Under the pieces are notes generated by a model, which saw only the letters and a list, made by a program, of their open reading frames with translations, had not been told where the DNA came from and searched no databases. Positions 11,901-20,260 of a stretch of DNA of 64,000 nucleotides are shown here, piece after piece (positions within the stretch are counted from its first letter, which is position 1; each line of letters begins with the position of its first letter). The translations under genes were made by a program, and so were the position numbers. Origin of the DNA: Aplectana chamaeleonis (Eukaryota; Nematoda; Chromadorea; Rhabditida; Cosmocercidae); assembly GCA_029168955.1 (NCBI GenBank), contig JAPDOI010000145.1, forward strand, positions 1 to 64,000, given 5' to 3'.

Positions 11901-14900
11901 CGTTGCCTCGGTTTTCGGCGCCTCGTTTTTCGGCGGAGCTACGACCCCCTCCCCATTGACCAGAATTTTTCAAATTTTTTACGGTCCCCTCCCAATTTAA
12001 AAATTTCCTAAGTTATTTGAGAAAGAGAAAGTTGGAAAAAGTTCAAAATTGTGGTAAAATTCGGTCGAATCGTACGAGCACCCGTCCGATTTTCATTTTA
12101 TTTTTTCAGAAAATGATTTACCACCCCCGTTGCGTCGAGTCGCAGCCCTGCTCAAGCCTGCGAGTGGATTTCCAAAATTTTAACCCATCTGGGGGGAGGG
12201 GTCGTTATCTGCGAAGGGGTTGACACTAGTGCTGGCTGGACCATATATACCATAGTAGGTCGTTTTATATTATGCTAAAACTTCGCCCTGTAGGGCTCGT
12301 TGACGTTTTGATTAATAATCCTATATTTCCTTTCTGATTCTGGACGGCATATGGAGGTTAAGGTGGATGCTACGTTTGAACACATTTTGAAAATCGGAAA
12401 ATTGCCAACGGACAACCTGCCCTATTCCTCAAATTTGGAAGACTCTTTCCAGCAACGAATAAATCCTGGATGGGAGCACCCTTACCATTTCCCGTTTCAG
12501 GAGCGCCTTTTTCAGGGTAAACGTAGCCTGGTGACTAGTCTTCGAAAATGGAGCGGGGGTGGACACTGGCAGACTGAAGAAACCCAAGAAAGAATTCAAG
12601 ACGAATGAAAGAGTCTGAAAGGAAATGCATCGTAATTCGAAAAGTCAAAGAATGTTGACAAAGAGAGGGTGCGAGCGCGGTTGCCATGCGGGCTACACCG
12701 GCGGTGGTATTGCACACAATCAGTAGCTTTCGCTCCGGTTTCTGCGGCAGGCTCGGTGTTGTTTGCATTAGAGCGCGGTATTTTTCTTGGCATAGGGGTC
12801 TCAATTCAGAAATAGACCTAAAATTTTCAATTGAATTCGGAACGGCCAAGACCAACAAGATGACTCTCTTTGATCAAATACTGCCTATATTTCCGGTGTT
12901 TTTCTTTCTCTCGAGTTCTCTTCTCTCTGAAACGGTGGTTCGCTAAAACTCCTAGTGTGATGCGCAATTCTGACTGTATTCTGCCGCGATCTCCTGCCTT
13001 GACCAATTCGTCAGTGAACCTTGAACGGCTCAATTGGCTGCTGGTCCTGATCCCCTTTCCCCAATGAGCATCGCTTCTTTTCTTCTGCGTGTGCTCGTCT
13101 CCCTTGAAAATGCTATGTGCGCGCTCACTGTGCGCGGACGAATTTGTAGTAGCTCTTTAGAACGCAACGCAGTCGGTGTTGTTTGCATTAGAGCGCGGTA
13201 TTTTTCTTGGCATAGGGGTCTCAATTCAGAAATAGACCTAAAATTTTCAATTGAATTCGGAACGGCCAAGACCAACAAGATGACTATGTGCGCGCTCACT
13301 GTGCGCGGACGAATTCGTAGTAGCTCTTTAGAACGCAACGCAGAACCCGAGAAGGAGTGCGGGTTTGGCAGTATTATTCATCACAACTAGTTAGTATGGA
13401 AGTTTCCAAGGCGTCGAATTTTTGAATGTTGTGGAATCCTCAGTCTAAGTGAAGGGTTGTTGCTACCTGTGCGTTACAATAAGTAAAAACTGAGTTGTAA
13501 TTATTTCACATCACCGGCTACCACGTTATCAGCGACACTAAAATCGAAAATCCTGCAGATCTTCCGTGAAAACTGCAAATACTTCCGATAATTAGAGTTA
13601 ACCCCAGCAGCCAATAGATCCGCTTAAGGTTCACTTGTTTAGCACAACAGGATCTTATTCTCTACTACGCCTTATTCCTCCAACATTTTGGGCTGTCGGC
13701 AGAACAAACAAAATGGATGGAAGAGCTTATGTTCGTTTTTTACAAGCGGCCTCCGCCAGTAAAGGTAGGGTACAACTTGCTTGCTGGGGTCACATATCAA
13801 TATCAGAAGTCATCCTCCAATAAGCTAAGTTATTTGAACCGTTCAGTTTGAACGTGATGTCCGTCCGCTTTACACCAGCATCCTCAAACCATATGCGCGA
13901 ACCCAACATTGGTTCTGCAATGCTTGCAAAGGAAGTACTGTGCTTCTCTGGTCCGAATTCCGGCCCCCAAATGCGTCTCGTTACACTTCGCGGCCGCGCG
14001 CTTCCGAGTCTGAAAAGTTTTGAGCGCAACATCGGTTGATTCTAGGTGGGTTTTGGAAACTGGAAACAAAAAACAATTGGGGAGAACTGTCTAAAAAAAC
14101 CGAGTCGGCTTTGGGGCTGGAACCTCGACTGACTCGAGCGCGTGTGATCGCAAAACTTGTCGAGACGCAATTGCGGACCGGAATTCGGCCCAGAGAAGCA
14201 CACCTGAAATGTATTGAAATGTGTTCCTTAACCAGTATTGAGACTGGCCCCAAAAATTACCTAGTTGGGTTGGGAAGGGGGGTAACGGTGTGGCTCTGTC
14301 AGGATCCCTCATGAACAAATCGTGAAAATAGGTTAAGGGAAAAATACCCAAGTACTCCTCATTCCAGCATCGTGCGAAGCGCCAGAGACGTGACGAACCC
14401 GTGGACGACTGAGAATGAGTGAAACGTGCCTCTGTCTTCATTTGTGTTCCTGTTTATGCCTTGTCCTGCATCGTTCTGAGGGTATCCGATACCGGTCCAC
14501 GTATTCGAGGGGATTTTTCCTCGAATAAAACGTGTAAATGAAAAGTGCAATACTTTTCCATCCATGTTGTTACGGTTTCTATTTGGTGCTGTTACGATTT
14601 CCATTTCCTTGAAGAGGTCAATAATTTCCATTTCCTTGAAAAGGTCAATAAAGTGTAGTGAAGATTTGTCGGTTTGTTGCGATTTTAAGGTCTGGAAAGT
14701 TAGGCTACTCGCTTGAATAATGGTAATGCTGCTGTGGCAGCTTTGCTGTTTCGTTGCAATCCACCACACCTTTAACTGCGACACAAGCGACCTCCTAACT
14801 TTTCAAGACTTCTGTAGTGTAGAATAGTGTTAAATTGGACAAAATGGGGGTGATTTCGGGACCAAATGACGTCAGGATGGGTGCATCATGCCGTTCACCA

Positions 14901-17856
14901 TTAGGGGGTGATTTAGGGGTCTAATGACGTCATCAACGCGTCGCGCTCAAGGGGTGATGCCGTTCACTATTATGGGGTGAATTCGGGGCCTGATGACGTC
15001 ATTTGAGACTCGCAAGCGAGGGGTGATCCCGCTCCCGAGCACGGTTATCTCGGCGTAGTAGGGGCTTTTTTTCCGGAACGGAATCAGAAACGGCATGAGA
15101 ACCGAGGAATGCCTGAGTAATGCCATGGATACAAAACACAAGACGATTGACCGTGAAATAAATTGCCTTGTGTGCATCTACGTACGAGACACGCCCCCCT
15201 TACGCGCAATTCTTTAATAAAGGCTAAAGGCAGCAGGTAACCGCCAGAAGGGTTTTTTAGAGAGTTGGCCTGTGTTTCAAGCCGGATATGGTTTTTTTTC
15301 AGCCCTTTTATAATCCTTGAGAGTTTTATTAGATAGGAGGGCATATAAGTCGTTCTGCAGGGGATGTGAGGTGATGAACTGTAGATCCTTCATTATGCTT
15401 CATTTGAAAACTCTTGATAGCAATTTTTTGGCTTGTAACGACGTAGATTCAACAATTAGGAGTAACACATTACAATTACAATATTTTATAAAATTCTAAG
15501 TGATCACAAGGCCTAGGCAAAACCAAGCGATAACACAACCTACTCAGTCATAAAAGAGATAGCTGAACAACAAAATAACAAGACAAATCAGGATTCACTG
15601 CGAAACATTTGAATTCGCCAAAACGGATCCAGAAAATGTACGATTACGTTTGGCCGCAGGCGGGAGTGTTTTCTCCTCCCGCCAAACGCCCCTGTTGCAT
15701 AGACTGCATCGGCCGCCAACTCCACTAGAGCAATTCTCGTGAGCCCACGCTTTGCACGTGCAGAAGTTGGAGCAGCTAAGCCAGGAAATGATGTCTTCGC
15801 TAGCAGTAGGAGGTGATCGCAACACGTGGCCAAATTCTCTCTATCTACATCGAGAGTCTTGGTGTGAGTCTTGACAATGGCTGGCTAGAGCAGGATTCGA
15901 ATTGAAACCTTTTCCGCAATCAGCATTCACGATATTCCTCTTGACACCAGCAGTTCCGTGATCATTATAAAAGTATGATAAACTAGTATAGCTTATCTTG
16001 AGTATAGCTTATCTTGACATTTGATCCATTAAAATCGTACTTTTTTATGTTGGAGCAGGCTCCGACGACAAGTGCATACCGATTCGCACTCCTCACATTT
16101 GAAGTCACCTTTCCTTCCAGTCTTAACTTTGTGTCTTAGTCTTTGTTTTTCATTTTTCACCTCTTCGTCAGTCCAAAATTGGTTTTTGCGCAAATGCTGG
16201 CACAAATTGTACAACAGCAGCAAGTGGGTAAGCAGTTTAAATACGAATAAAGAGAATATAGGACTTCCCGAAAACAATTCAGGTATCAGGTATTTGAATG
16301 CAGGAAGCGGATTTCACAAGAAAAGCCCATTAGATGATTGACCCAACACAAGGTCAGGATGCAGTTCGCAAAAAAGCTAGTTAGATTTTCCAGCAGTAGT
16401 ATTAATAGTGTACGGAAACTAATGTTGGAGATGAATAGGTTAGGAAAATCATATTTTATTCATTTAATACACCCCATAACCCCGAATCGCTGTGCAACGA
16501 CGTATAATATGCCCTCTTCCCAACTCCTGCATGCATTGCTCGCTATTCGAACGCGACGACCCCTCCGACACTGGCAGCGGAGTCCTACGGGAGAAAACTA
16601 CGATCGCGGTCTCCTACAGGAGCTGTTTTGTCCTGTGGGAGACCGAACTAGAGCGAAGCGGTCTCCTACAGGACGTGCTGCCGCATCGCTTCCAATGGGT
16701 CTCCTACGGAACAAAACAGCTCCGGTAGTTGTCCTGGAACGCGCACGTTGAACCATTGATCGAACCCGCGCGGTGTACGATACGCGTGTGCATCGGGTGG
16801 AGAGCTGATTCGCCCATGCAGGTTCACAGAGGCGCCCCTCTCATTGATTGATTGGGGTGCTTAAGAGCCGAATTTCCTCCTTGATGAAAAGTGAGGGAGG
16901 AATCTAATGGGGCCTAATGCCCTACACTAATTTTTGCCGTTGACAAAATCGTCAACGAAGAAGTGTGAAAATCATGCTTCGATTTAAAAGAAATTCGAAA
17001 ACAAGGCGGTTTTGGCTTGATTCCAGCAAACGTTATTTGAAATTCCCTCCAAGCTACCGTACAAGTTCCGGTCTCCTACAGGAGAATAATAGGACTCCTA
17101 CAGGAGTATCACAGGACTCCTACAGGGGAAAATCAGGACTCCTGTTGCAGGGGAGACTAGGACTCCCAGCCGACTCCTGTAGGAGTCCGCTGCCAGTGTC
17201 GGAGCCACCGAAGAATTGCGCGTAAGGTGGGCGTGTCTTGTACGTGGATGCACACAAGACAATTTATTTCACGGTCAATCGTTTTGTGTTTTGTCTCCAT
17301 GGCATTAGCCGGCCACTATGGCGTGATGGACTTGGCCACGCCCATTTTACTGTGCCGCACTAAGATTGAGCACCTACCCGGGGTTTCCCTCCCCTGCCAA
17401 AATCAGGAGAGTCATTGCGGCACGGAAAAATGGGCGTGGCCAAGTGCGATACAACGGTGCCCCCCCCCCTTCCCACATAGCACCAAATAATGTCCACATA
17501 AAAATGCTCAGATAATGCACCCTGCTATGAAGGAAATACAAACAAAACTAGAAAATCTATACAGAAAAAGGCCGTACCTCTCCCGAGTGGTCCATGGCGC
17601 TTTGTTCGCGTATGAAACTGTCGCATAGCTGTAGCTTTTCGCCAATTCTGTTCCCCAAATCCTCCACTTTCGCCACAACGTCTCCTTGCGCACATCTCAA
17701 AACAGGTTGAAAGTCCGTATATCGCTCGTTCAGCTGTTTGGCAATTACTTCCATGCCTACAAAAAAGTCGTATCGGATTCCACTATTATTTTCTATAATG
17801 CAAAAACACTCACAGCGCTCAATTTCCGTCTCAAGCTCTTCCAATTCGGCCGACAT
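2713..17856 (-). CDS. ZW10 homologue (kinetochore/vesicle-tethering protein), 5' part, four exons
   Basis: Joining exons 17814-17856, 17578-17756, 2964-3161 and 2713-2901 (all reverse strand) gives 203 codons in one open frame, with canonical GT-AG ends except one GC-AG intron. The segment ERYTDFQPVLRCAQG followed by VEDLGNRI matches the recalled N-terminal ZW10 region (human KKYSEFLPSMQSAQG followed by a coiled-coil helix). The next two exons align in order with the following ZW10 helices (ELLDRVQNIEG; then GWPILTGRV and FDELTCAFDKF). ZW10 is a subunit of the RZZ complex, which recruits dynein and Mad1/Mad2 to kinetochores, and of the NRZ/Dsl1 tether at the ER. Human ZW10 is about 780 aa, so roughly a quarter is here. 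No later exon was found from 1 to 2712, so the gene probably continues off the left edge. The second intron is about 14.4 kb. The identification is by eye; RINT1/Dsl1-type tethers are the alternative. Confidence 0.72.
2964..3161 (-). CDS. ZW10 exon 3 (alternative donor inside)
   Basis: Acceptor AAAGTTTTTTTTGCAG is followed by 66 phase-0 codons beginning KSRLTLSAQD. The chosen end is ATTACCGAG|GCAAGC, a GC-AG donor, because the 17 extra residues VRNLLECESLLNEITE fit the helix length of ZW10. A strong GT donor (AACGAG|GTACGT) inside at 3010-3011 would give a 50-codon version, also phase 0. Both versions splice in frame to exon 4. Confidence 0.65.
3205..3560. repeat. Dispersed repeat, most complete copy
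   Basis: The left part (CTGTTTTTCTCTTCACCATC then AACCTAAT) recurs at about 51185-51310. The right part (GATTCGGATATCCGAAAAA, then TAGTCTAGATACATC) recurs at 53925-54110. Here both halves are contiguous, close to the acceptor of ZW10 exon 3. Element type unknown. Confidence 0.6.
3561..4530. other. Unassigned intronic stretch with one small inverted repeat
   Basis: At about 3614-3770 two arms (GGGACAGGGGCTGTCTACACCG, only part quoted: GGGACAGGGGCT and AGCCCCTGTCCC) form an imperfect inverted repeat of about 160 bp with an ACTC-rich interior. Nothing else was recognised. Confidence 0.4.
4540..5875 (+). pseudogene. LINE copy with internal deletion and an insertion
   Basis: 4600-4714 matches 8300-8360 (protein motif DLSNSLAPFSSARQRGF versus DLSNSLAPYTGIRQRSY). 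5240-5320 matches 8360-8425 (LFREVALRxAA). 5330-5510 matches 9797-9975, and 5555-5875 matches 10080-10400. So this is the same LINE as 8203-10710 with about 1.37 kb of reverse transcriptase deleted and about 525 bp of unrelated sequence inserted near 4715. No intact domain survives. Confidence 0.75.
5985..6130. repeat. Short degenerate tandem repeat (CGCGGACATTTTCTCCC)
   Basis: Five loosely spaced variants of GCGGACATTTTCTCC occur here. Flanking sequence to 6570 shows nothing recognisable. Confidence 0.6.
6650..6706. repeat. 27-bp tandem duplication
   Basis: ATTCTGTTAATGAATGACTT occurs twice head to tail with CACATAT between. No gene in the surrounding 6200-6840. Confidence 0.65.
6842..7029. 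mobile_element. GGTGCTAT-TIR MITE (188 bp)
   Basis: Begins GGTGCTATGGAAGGG and ends with the inverse CCCATATAGCACC. Long inverted arms include TTGTATCGCACTCGGCCACG. Related ends occur at 7252-7285, 17330-17487, about 22535 and about 26565. Confidence 0.8.
7308..7515. repeat. Direct repeat pair (about 58 bp)
   Basis: ATGCCGTACAAGTTTC plus the following GAGGGATGAGTGGGTAATTC and CGCCAGGGGATGAGAAGG occur at 7311-7366 and again at 7461-7515, about 150 bp apart. A GGTGCTATGTGGGAAAGGGG fragment of the TIR family lies just upstream at 7252. Confidence 0.7.
7770..8202 (+). pseudogene. Older LINE reverse transcriptase fragment, 5' side
   Basis: Translation shows SGVPRGSVL near 7880 and FADD near 7971, the two signature motifs of the LINE RT palm, separated by frameshifts. 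It stops at GACTGTCAGT (8193-8202), the left target duplication of the younger LINE, and resumes at 10711 with SDLGVLISTDFKWESHC. The family is Jockey/CR1-like. Dead copy. Confidence 0.7.
8860..9490 (+). pseudogene. LINE reverse transcriptase fingers/palm, broken
   Basis: Two adjoining frames carry RT motifs in order: ALGPDG (motif 0/1), IPLPKPGKLQSTAKGYRPIS (motif 1-2), HGLRKLHSTTTAL (motif 2a) and ALDLTKAFDSV (motif A with catalytic Asp). A stop at about 9008 splits the frame. The APQGG motif and the YADD catalytic loop follow after 9490 in other frames. Confidence 0.8.
9968..10673 (+). pseudogene. LINE C-terminal domain
   Basis: Two overlapping frames give the thumb/C-terminal part: EYAAPVWQHIV, then SLRCGHSPLLMSYLHRID and CPDCGNQGHDTKHLFDCP (C-x2-C-x7-H-x4-C), ending WTNPVLVAQFLNL and TGA at 10671. 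The same order is seen in the minus-strand LINE at 29773-30617. Confidence 0.75.
10711..10803 (+). pseudogene. Older LINE fragment, 3' side of the interruption
   Basis: Continues the frame broken at 8202: SDLGVLISTDFKWESHCKEI, a motif typical of the region after the RT YADD box in Jockey/CR1-type LINEs. Confidence 0.65.
10804..12750. other. Unassigned intronic stretch with one frameshifted exon-like block
   Basis: At about 11179-11370 on the plus strand, acceptor TTATTTTCAG is followed by QEEFLRHREELRRRLCDLNG and, one frame over, LEAQEQVMDIFEADDDE. It looks like a broken coding block but I cannot name it. The rest (11400-12750) has no recognised gene. Confidence 0.35.
12752..13345. repeat. 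B...A-B-A direct repeat cluster
   Basis: Segment B (about 112 bp, starting CGGTGTTGTTTGCATTAGAG) occurs at 12752-12863 and 13172-13285. The second copy is bracketed by two copies of segment A (ATGTGCGCGCTCACTGTGCG..., about 57 bp) at 13112-13169 and 13286-13343. Copies are nearly identical, so the duplication is recent. Confidence 0.85.
13346..13939. other. Unassigned intronic stretch
   Basis: No repeat partner, splice-supported exon or RNA gene was recognised. Confidence 0.35.
13940..14201. mobile_element. GTGCTTCTCTGG-TIR MITE, copy 1
   Basis: Left end TGCTTCTCTGGTCCGAATTC and right end GAATTCGGCCCAGAGAAGCA are inverted. The interior (TCTAGGTGGGTTTTGGAAAC) matches the copy at 22948-23197. 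Confidence 0.85.
14560..14660. repeat. 35-bp tandem duplication
   Basis: ATTTCCATTTCCTTGAA(G/A) AGGTCAATAA is repeated head to tail within about 70 bp. Confidence 0.7.
14838..15012. repeat. About 75-bp tandem repeat with TGACGTCA sites
   Basis: Two and a half units of GGGGTGATTT(c/a)GGGG...(C/T)TGATGACGTCA(T)... with GCCGTTCAC(C/T)ATTA between. Each unit contains the CRE/bZIP palindrome core TGACGTCA (first unit TGACGTCAGG). Confidence 0.75.
15482..15532 (-). repeat. Terminal 50 bp of the minisatellite-flank element
   Basis: ATAAAATTCTAAGTGATCAC then AAGGCCTAGGCAAAACCAAG match in reverse complement the ends at about 31890 and 43126, but lack the terminal hairpin. Confidence 0.65.
15600..15825 (-). 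pseudogene. PHD-like Cys/His motif, probable transposon C-terminus
   Basis: A 76-codon frame contains WLSCSNFCTCKAWAHENC then CSLC, i.e. C-x4-C...WAHExC...CxxC. This spacing is typical of PHD-like C-terminal fingers in some DNA transposon proteins (pogo/Tigger-like). It lies inside the 15118-17307 inverted-repeat segment. Function unproven. Confidence 0.4.
16042..16203 (-). pseudogene. C2H2 zinc-finger exon-like fragment
   Basis: Acceptor TTGTGCCAG precedes HLRKNQFWTDEEVKNEKQ; the frame continues to FKCEECESVCTCRRSLLQHK and a possible donor AAA|GTACGA. C-x2-C with the L-x2-H spacing is a C2H2 finger; the second His is unclear. Same strand as ZW10 but inside its intron, so it is likely transposon derived. 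Confidence 0.4.
16563..17204. mobile_element. MITE with repeated CTCCTACAGGAG palindromes
   Basis: Terminal inverted repeats CTCCGACACTGGCAGCGGAG (16563) and its complement (ending 17204). Subterminal regions carry about ten copies of CTCCTACAGGAG or variants (for example 16602-16680 and 17069-17185), arranged like subterminal transposase-binding repeats. Confidence 0.75.
17330..17487. mobile_element. GGTGCTAT-family MITE, truncated left end
   Basis: CTTGGCCACGCCCATTTTAC ... AAATGGGCGTGGCCAAGTGC with the right terminus CCCACATAGCACC. Interior CACCTACCCGGGGTTTCCCT matches the reverse complement of 6842-7029. Confidence 0.75.
17578..17756 (-). CDS. ZW10 exon 2
   Basis: Acceptor CTTTTTTGTAG precedes it; it codes for MEVIAKQLNERYTDFQ through AMDHSGE and ends in phase 0 at GAG|GTACGG. 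It contains the YxDFxPxxxxAQ core and the start of a coiled coil. It is the most recognisable ZW10 exon in the window. Confidence 0.72.
17814..17856 (-). CDS. ZW10 exon 1
   Basis: Starts at the ATG at 17856 (MSAELEELETEIER) and ends in phase 1 before a GTGAGT donor. Upstream on the minus strand is TTATTGTAGC-ATG, so a spliced-leader or 5'UTR acceptor right before the start is possible. Removing the following 57 nt gives a gap-free fit to the ZW10 family; keeping them adds 19 residues without a stop. Confidence 0.65.
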
Positions 17857-18023
17857 GCTACAATAATTACTCGATTATAAGTTTAAAACATCATTAACTC
17901 GAACCGATTAAGCAACAGGATTACAAACTCGATAATATATAGGTTCTAAAGGGATATCCAACTGCGACCGCGGAGAACGGTACGGGGGGGGGGAGATCGA
18001 AGTATGGGACGGGGTTGATCTCA

Positions 18024-18420
18024 GGCGCTATTCATACTATTCATAGCTATTCATACTACTCAGCTATTCATACTACTCAACGCCAGCGCGGCATGCGCGT
18101 GCCGCGCTGGCGTGGCGTTTGTGTATGAATGGCTTGACGCCCCGCCCGCGCGGCACGCGCGTCACGCTCCGCCCGCTCTGCCATGGCGTCGCCGCTGCAG
18201 TATTCATACTGCCACCCGGAACGCCTTGGCGTTTTTATCCACTGATATTATTTATCGATCGTCTCATTCATTCCAGCTTCACCGCTCCGCCATGGCGTCA
18301 CCGCTGGAGTATTCATAATCTCCGCAAGCGCGGCACGCGCGTAGAAAGTATTCATACACAAACGCGACGCCAGCGCGTCACGCACGTGACGCGCTGGCGT
18401 TGAGTAGTATGAATAGCGCC
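18024..18420. mobile_element. CpG-rich foldback element, copy 1
   Basis: Inverted ends GGCGCTATTCATAC and GTATGAATAGCGCC. Arms contain CAACGCCAGCGCG and repeated GCGGCACGCGCG/CCATGGCG blocks. It shares composition and motifs with 38047-38477. It lies just upstream of the ZW10 start, so it could affect the promoter. Confidence 0.7.
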
Positions 18421-18739
18421 CCACTGTCGGATAATCAGCAACGTCTAAGGCCCTTATTATACTCTGCCATAGCCCTCTCGCAGTCGCTGAGGGCCAGTTG
18501 TCCTATGCCATACATCACGCAAACTTACGTCTGACACGCGCTATCGCCCGCTCAATCGCAGACATATCAATAACCCGAAATCAACAGCAAATCAGTTCAG
18601 TTTCAGCTCTATGAAGAGGCAGGCTTTAAAATTTATACATCTAAGACAAGGTGAAGACCCCAGGAGAGAAAAGAAAGAAGGAACTAAAAAAAAGAAGAAG
18701 AGCAGAGGAAACCCGCACTAAACCAATTACTCCGTCGCT

Positions 18740-18955
18740 GTCGCGGGCATCGGTCGCAGTGCGCCACACTGCGGCCGATGCCCGCGACAACGACCGACTG
18801 CGGCACGGTTTTAACATTTGAATGTATAAGGCCTAGTGCATGTTTCCCCAGACGCACGACAGTGCATATCAGCAATATCGATTTTCGGTCGATATAGATG
18901 ACAATCATTATGTCGCGTCGCTCGTCGCGGGAAGTATGCACTAGGCCTTAACACA
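18740..18955. repeat. Nested inverted repeats
   Basis: GCGGGCATCGGTCGCAGTG pairs with CACTGCGGCCGATGCCCGC (about 18743-18789), and GTATAAGGCCTAGTGCAT pairs with ATGCACTAGGCCTTA (18824-18951). The first block is related to 37560-37930. Confidence 0.65.
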
Positions 18956-19203
18956 CTTCTGCAACCGCCGCATGCTACGGGTTCCCGCGACAGCACTTTT
19001 CATGGCAAGACGTTGAAACTAGGACTTTTTCAGGTATCACCGTCTACCGTAGCCCGACAGTCGTGGCGGGGCCTACTCGCACAAAAAGCGAAATAGGTGT
19101 TTGGCGACATTCATTTGCTTTCCAAAGATTATCGAGTTTCTTGCCGAGTTTAAATCACTAAGGAACAATCTTAATGTAGAAATTGATAATCTGTGAAACT
19201 ATA

Positions 19204-19475
19204 GGGGTCTGCAGATTTGCAGAGGCCGGCGAGTGGTCGCCGAGCGTCAGCCTCGACGCGGCAACAAAAATGTTTCAAAACATTATTCTCGCGTCGTCGG
19301 TTGCCGCTCGCTGGCAGTGACGCAGGTCCGCCGCGGCGTCAATTCACTCTGCGGTGCCCCCTCGTCGCCCTTCACGCCGCGTCGGTCGCCCTCGTCACCG
19401 AATGTAATCGATATTGCATCACCCAGTGCTGTTCGTCGCTGCGAGCAGCGCCGCGACTTCAACTCTGCGGATCCA
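19204..19475 (+). mobile_element. GGGGTCTGCAGAGTTG-TIR MITE, copy 1
   Basis: Starts AGGGGTCTGCAGATTTGCAG and ends ACTTCAACTCTGCGGATCC. The interior GTAATCGATATTGCATCACC is conserved in all copies (21799-22069, 22126-22399 inverted, partials at 21714, 22400 and 29264). Confidence 0.8.
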
Positions 19476-19718
19476 TTATGGAGGCAAGAATTGTCGTCTC
19501 CTACTAATGTATTCTAGTCATGGGCGCGGAACCTAGCTGATGGAGCACGGTATTGTCTACTAGCCTTGGCAGACTCTGGTCTTTGAAGGGGGGGGGGGAT
19601 GTTGAAATTTCGGGAACCACCAGGAAAGCCATAAACTCGGTCGATTAAGCTCAGTAAGACGTGAGACATGCGATGAAATGAATCTAAGTGATGCGTGTAC
19701 ATACACTTATGTCTAGTA

Positions 19719-19862
19719 TCGTCCATCACTGGATCAGGGATCGCCGCGACGCTGCTTGGCGGGAAAAATTGCGGGATCAATAGCCACTCTCCCTTCGTTT
19801 TCCCGCGCGCAATTTTTCCCGCCAAGCAGCGTCGCGGCGATCCCTCATCCAGTGATGGACGA
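19719..19862. mobile_element. TA-flanked foldback MITE (144 bp), copy A
   Basis: Palindromic TCGTCCATCACTGGATCAGG ... CCAGTGATGGACGA with TA on each side (19717-19718, 19863-19864). Identical in length to the copy at 27668-27811. Confidence 0.85.
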
Positions 19863-20260
19863 TAGTACACCTAGTAATTGGCTAGTTTCCTTTATAAAAG
19901 GGCTTTGGGCGTTCAACTTAGACTCCTCACTTGCTCCTTTCATAATTTGGACTCTTTCAATGAAAATGTCGAGCCATCAACTTAAAATACAATCCTTTTC
20001 TTCTGTGTACCTCTGCCAAACTTATTTGTGCAATTTGGCGTCAATTTTCGTGCATTACGACGTCATTTGCGGTGGCTCACTTGCACGAAGAAAATGGCTG
20101 GCTGCAAGCGGTGTGCGAGTTGGTCCCGCCACGATTGTCGGGCTACGGTAGACGGTGACGCCTGAAAAAGTCCTAGTTTCAACGTCTTGTCTTTTCATGG
20201 TGGGGGTATGGGTCCCGACACGATTTGTAACAGATGAGTCGCGGTCGCAGACTGAAGGTA

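Larger units (their letters stand above)
15118..17307. mobile_element. Inverted-repeat-bounded 2.2-kb segment with zinc-finger fragments
   Basis: Arms of about 95 bp (15118-15212 and 17212-17307) are inverted: TAATGCCATGGATACAAAAC versus its complement ending at 17307, both including TTATTTCACGGTCAATCG. Between them lie two minus-strand zinc-finger fragments and a nested MITE. This may be one defective DNA transposon, or two inverted copies of a short repeat. Confidence 0.55.
3162..17577 (-). other. Giant ZW10 intron (14,416 nt) filled with mobile elements
   Basis: Bounded by GAG|GTACGG at 17577 and TTTTTTTTGCAG at 3162. The neighbouring introns are only 57 and 62 nt. It contains LINE sequence on the opposite strand, MITEs, direct repeats and zinc-finger fragments, listed separately. 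The size depends on the two sides being one gene, which is supported by matching phase 0 and by colinearity with ZW10. Confidence 0.6.
19006..20196. mobile_element. 1.2-kb TIR element containing two other MITEs
   Basis: Arms of about 78 bp: CAAGACGTTGAAACTAGGAC... (19006-19083) and its complement (20120-20196) include CCGTCTACCGTAGCCCGACA. The copies at 19204-19475 and 19719-19862 are nested inside. Confidence 0.7.

Noticed and set aside
15118..17307. C2H2 and PHD-like fragments as alternative exons of ZW10
   Set aside because: ZW10 proteins have no zinc fingers, the phases do not link cleanly to the flanking exons, and the block is bounded by inverted repeats.
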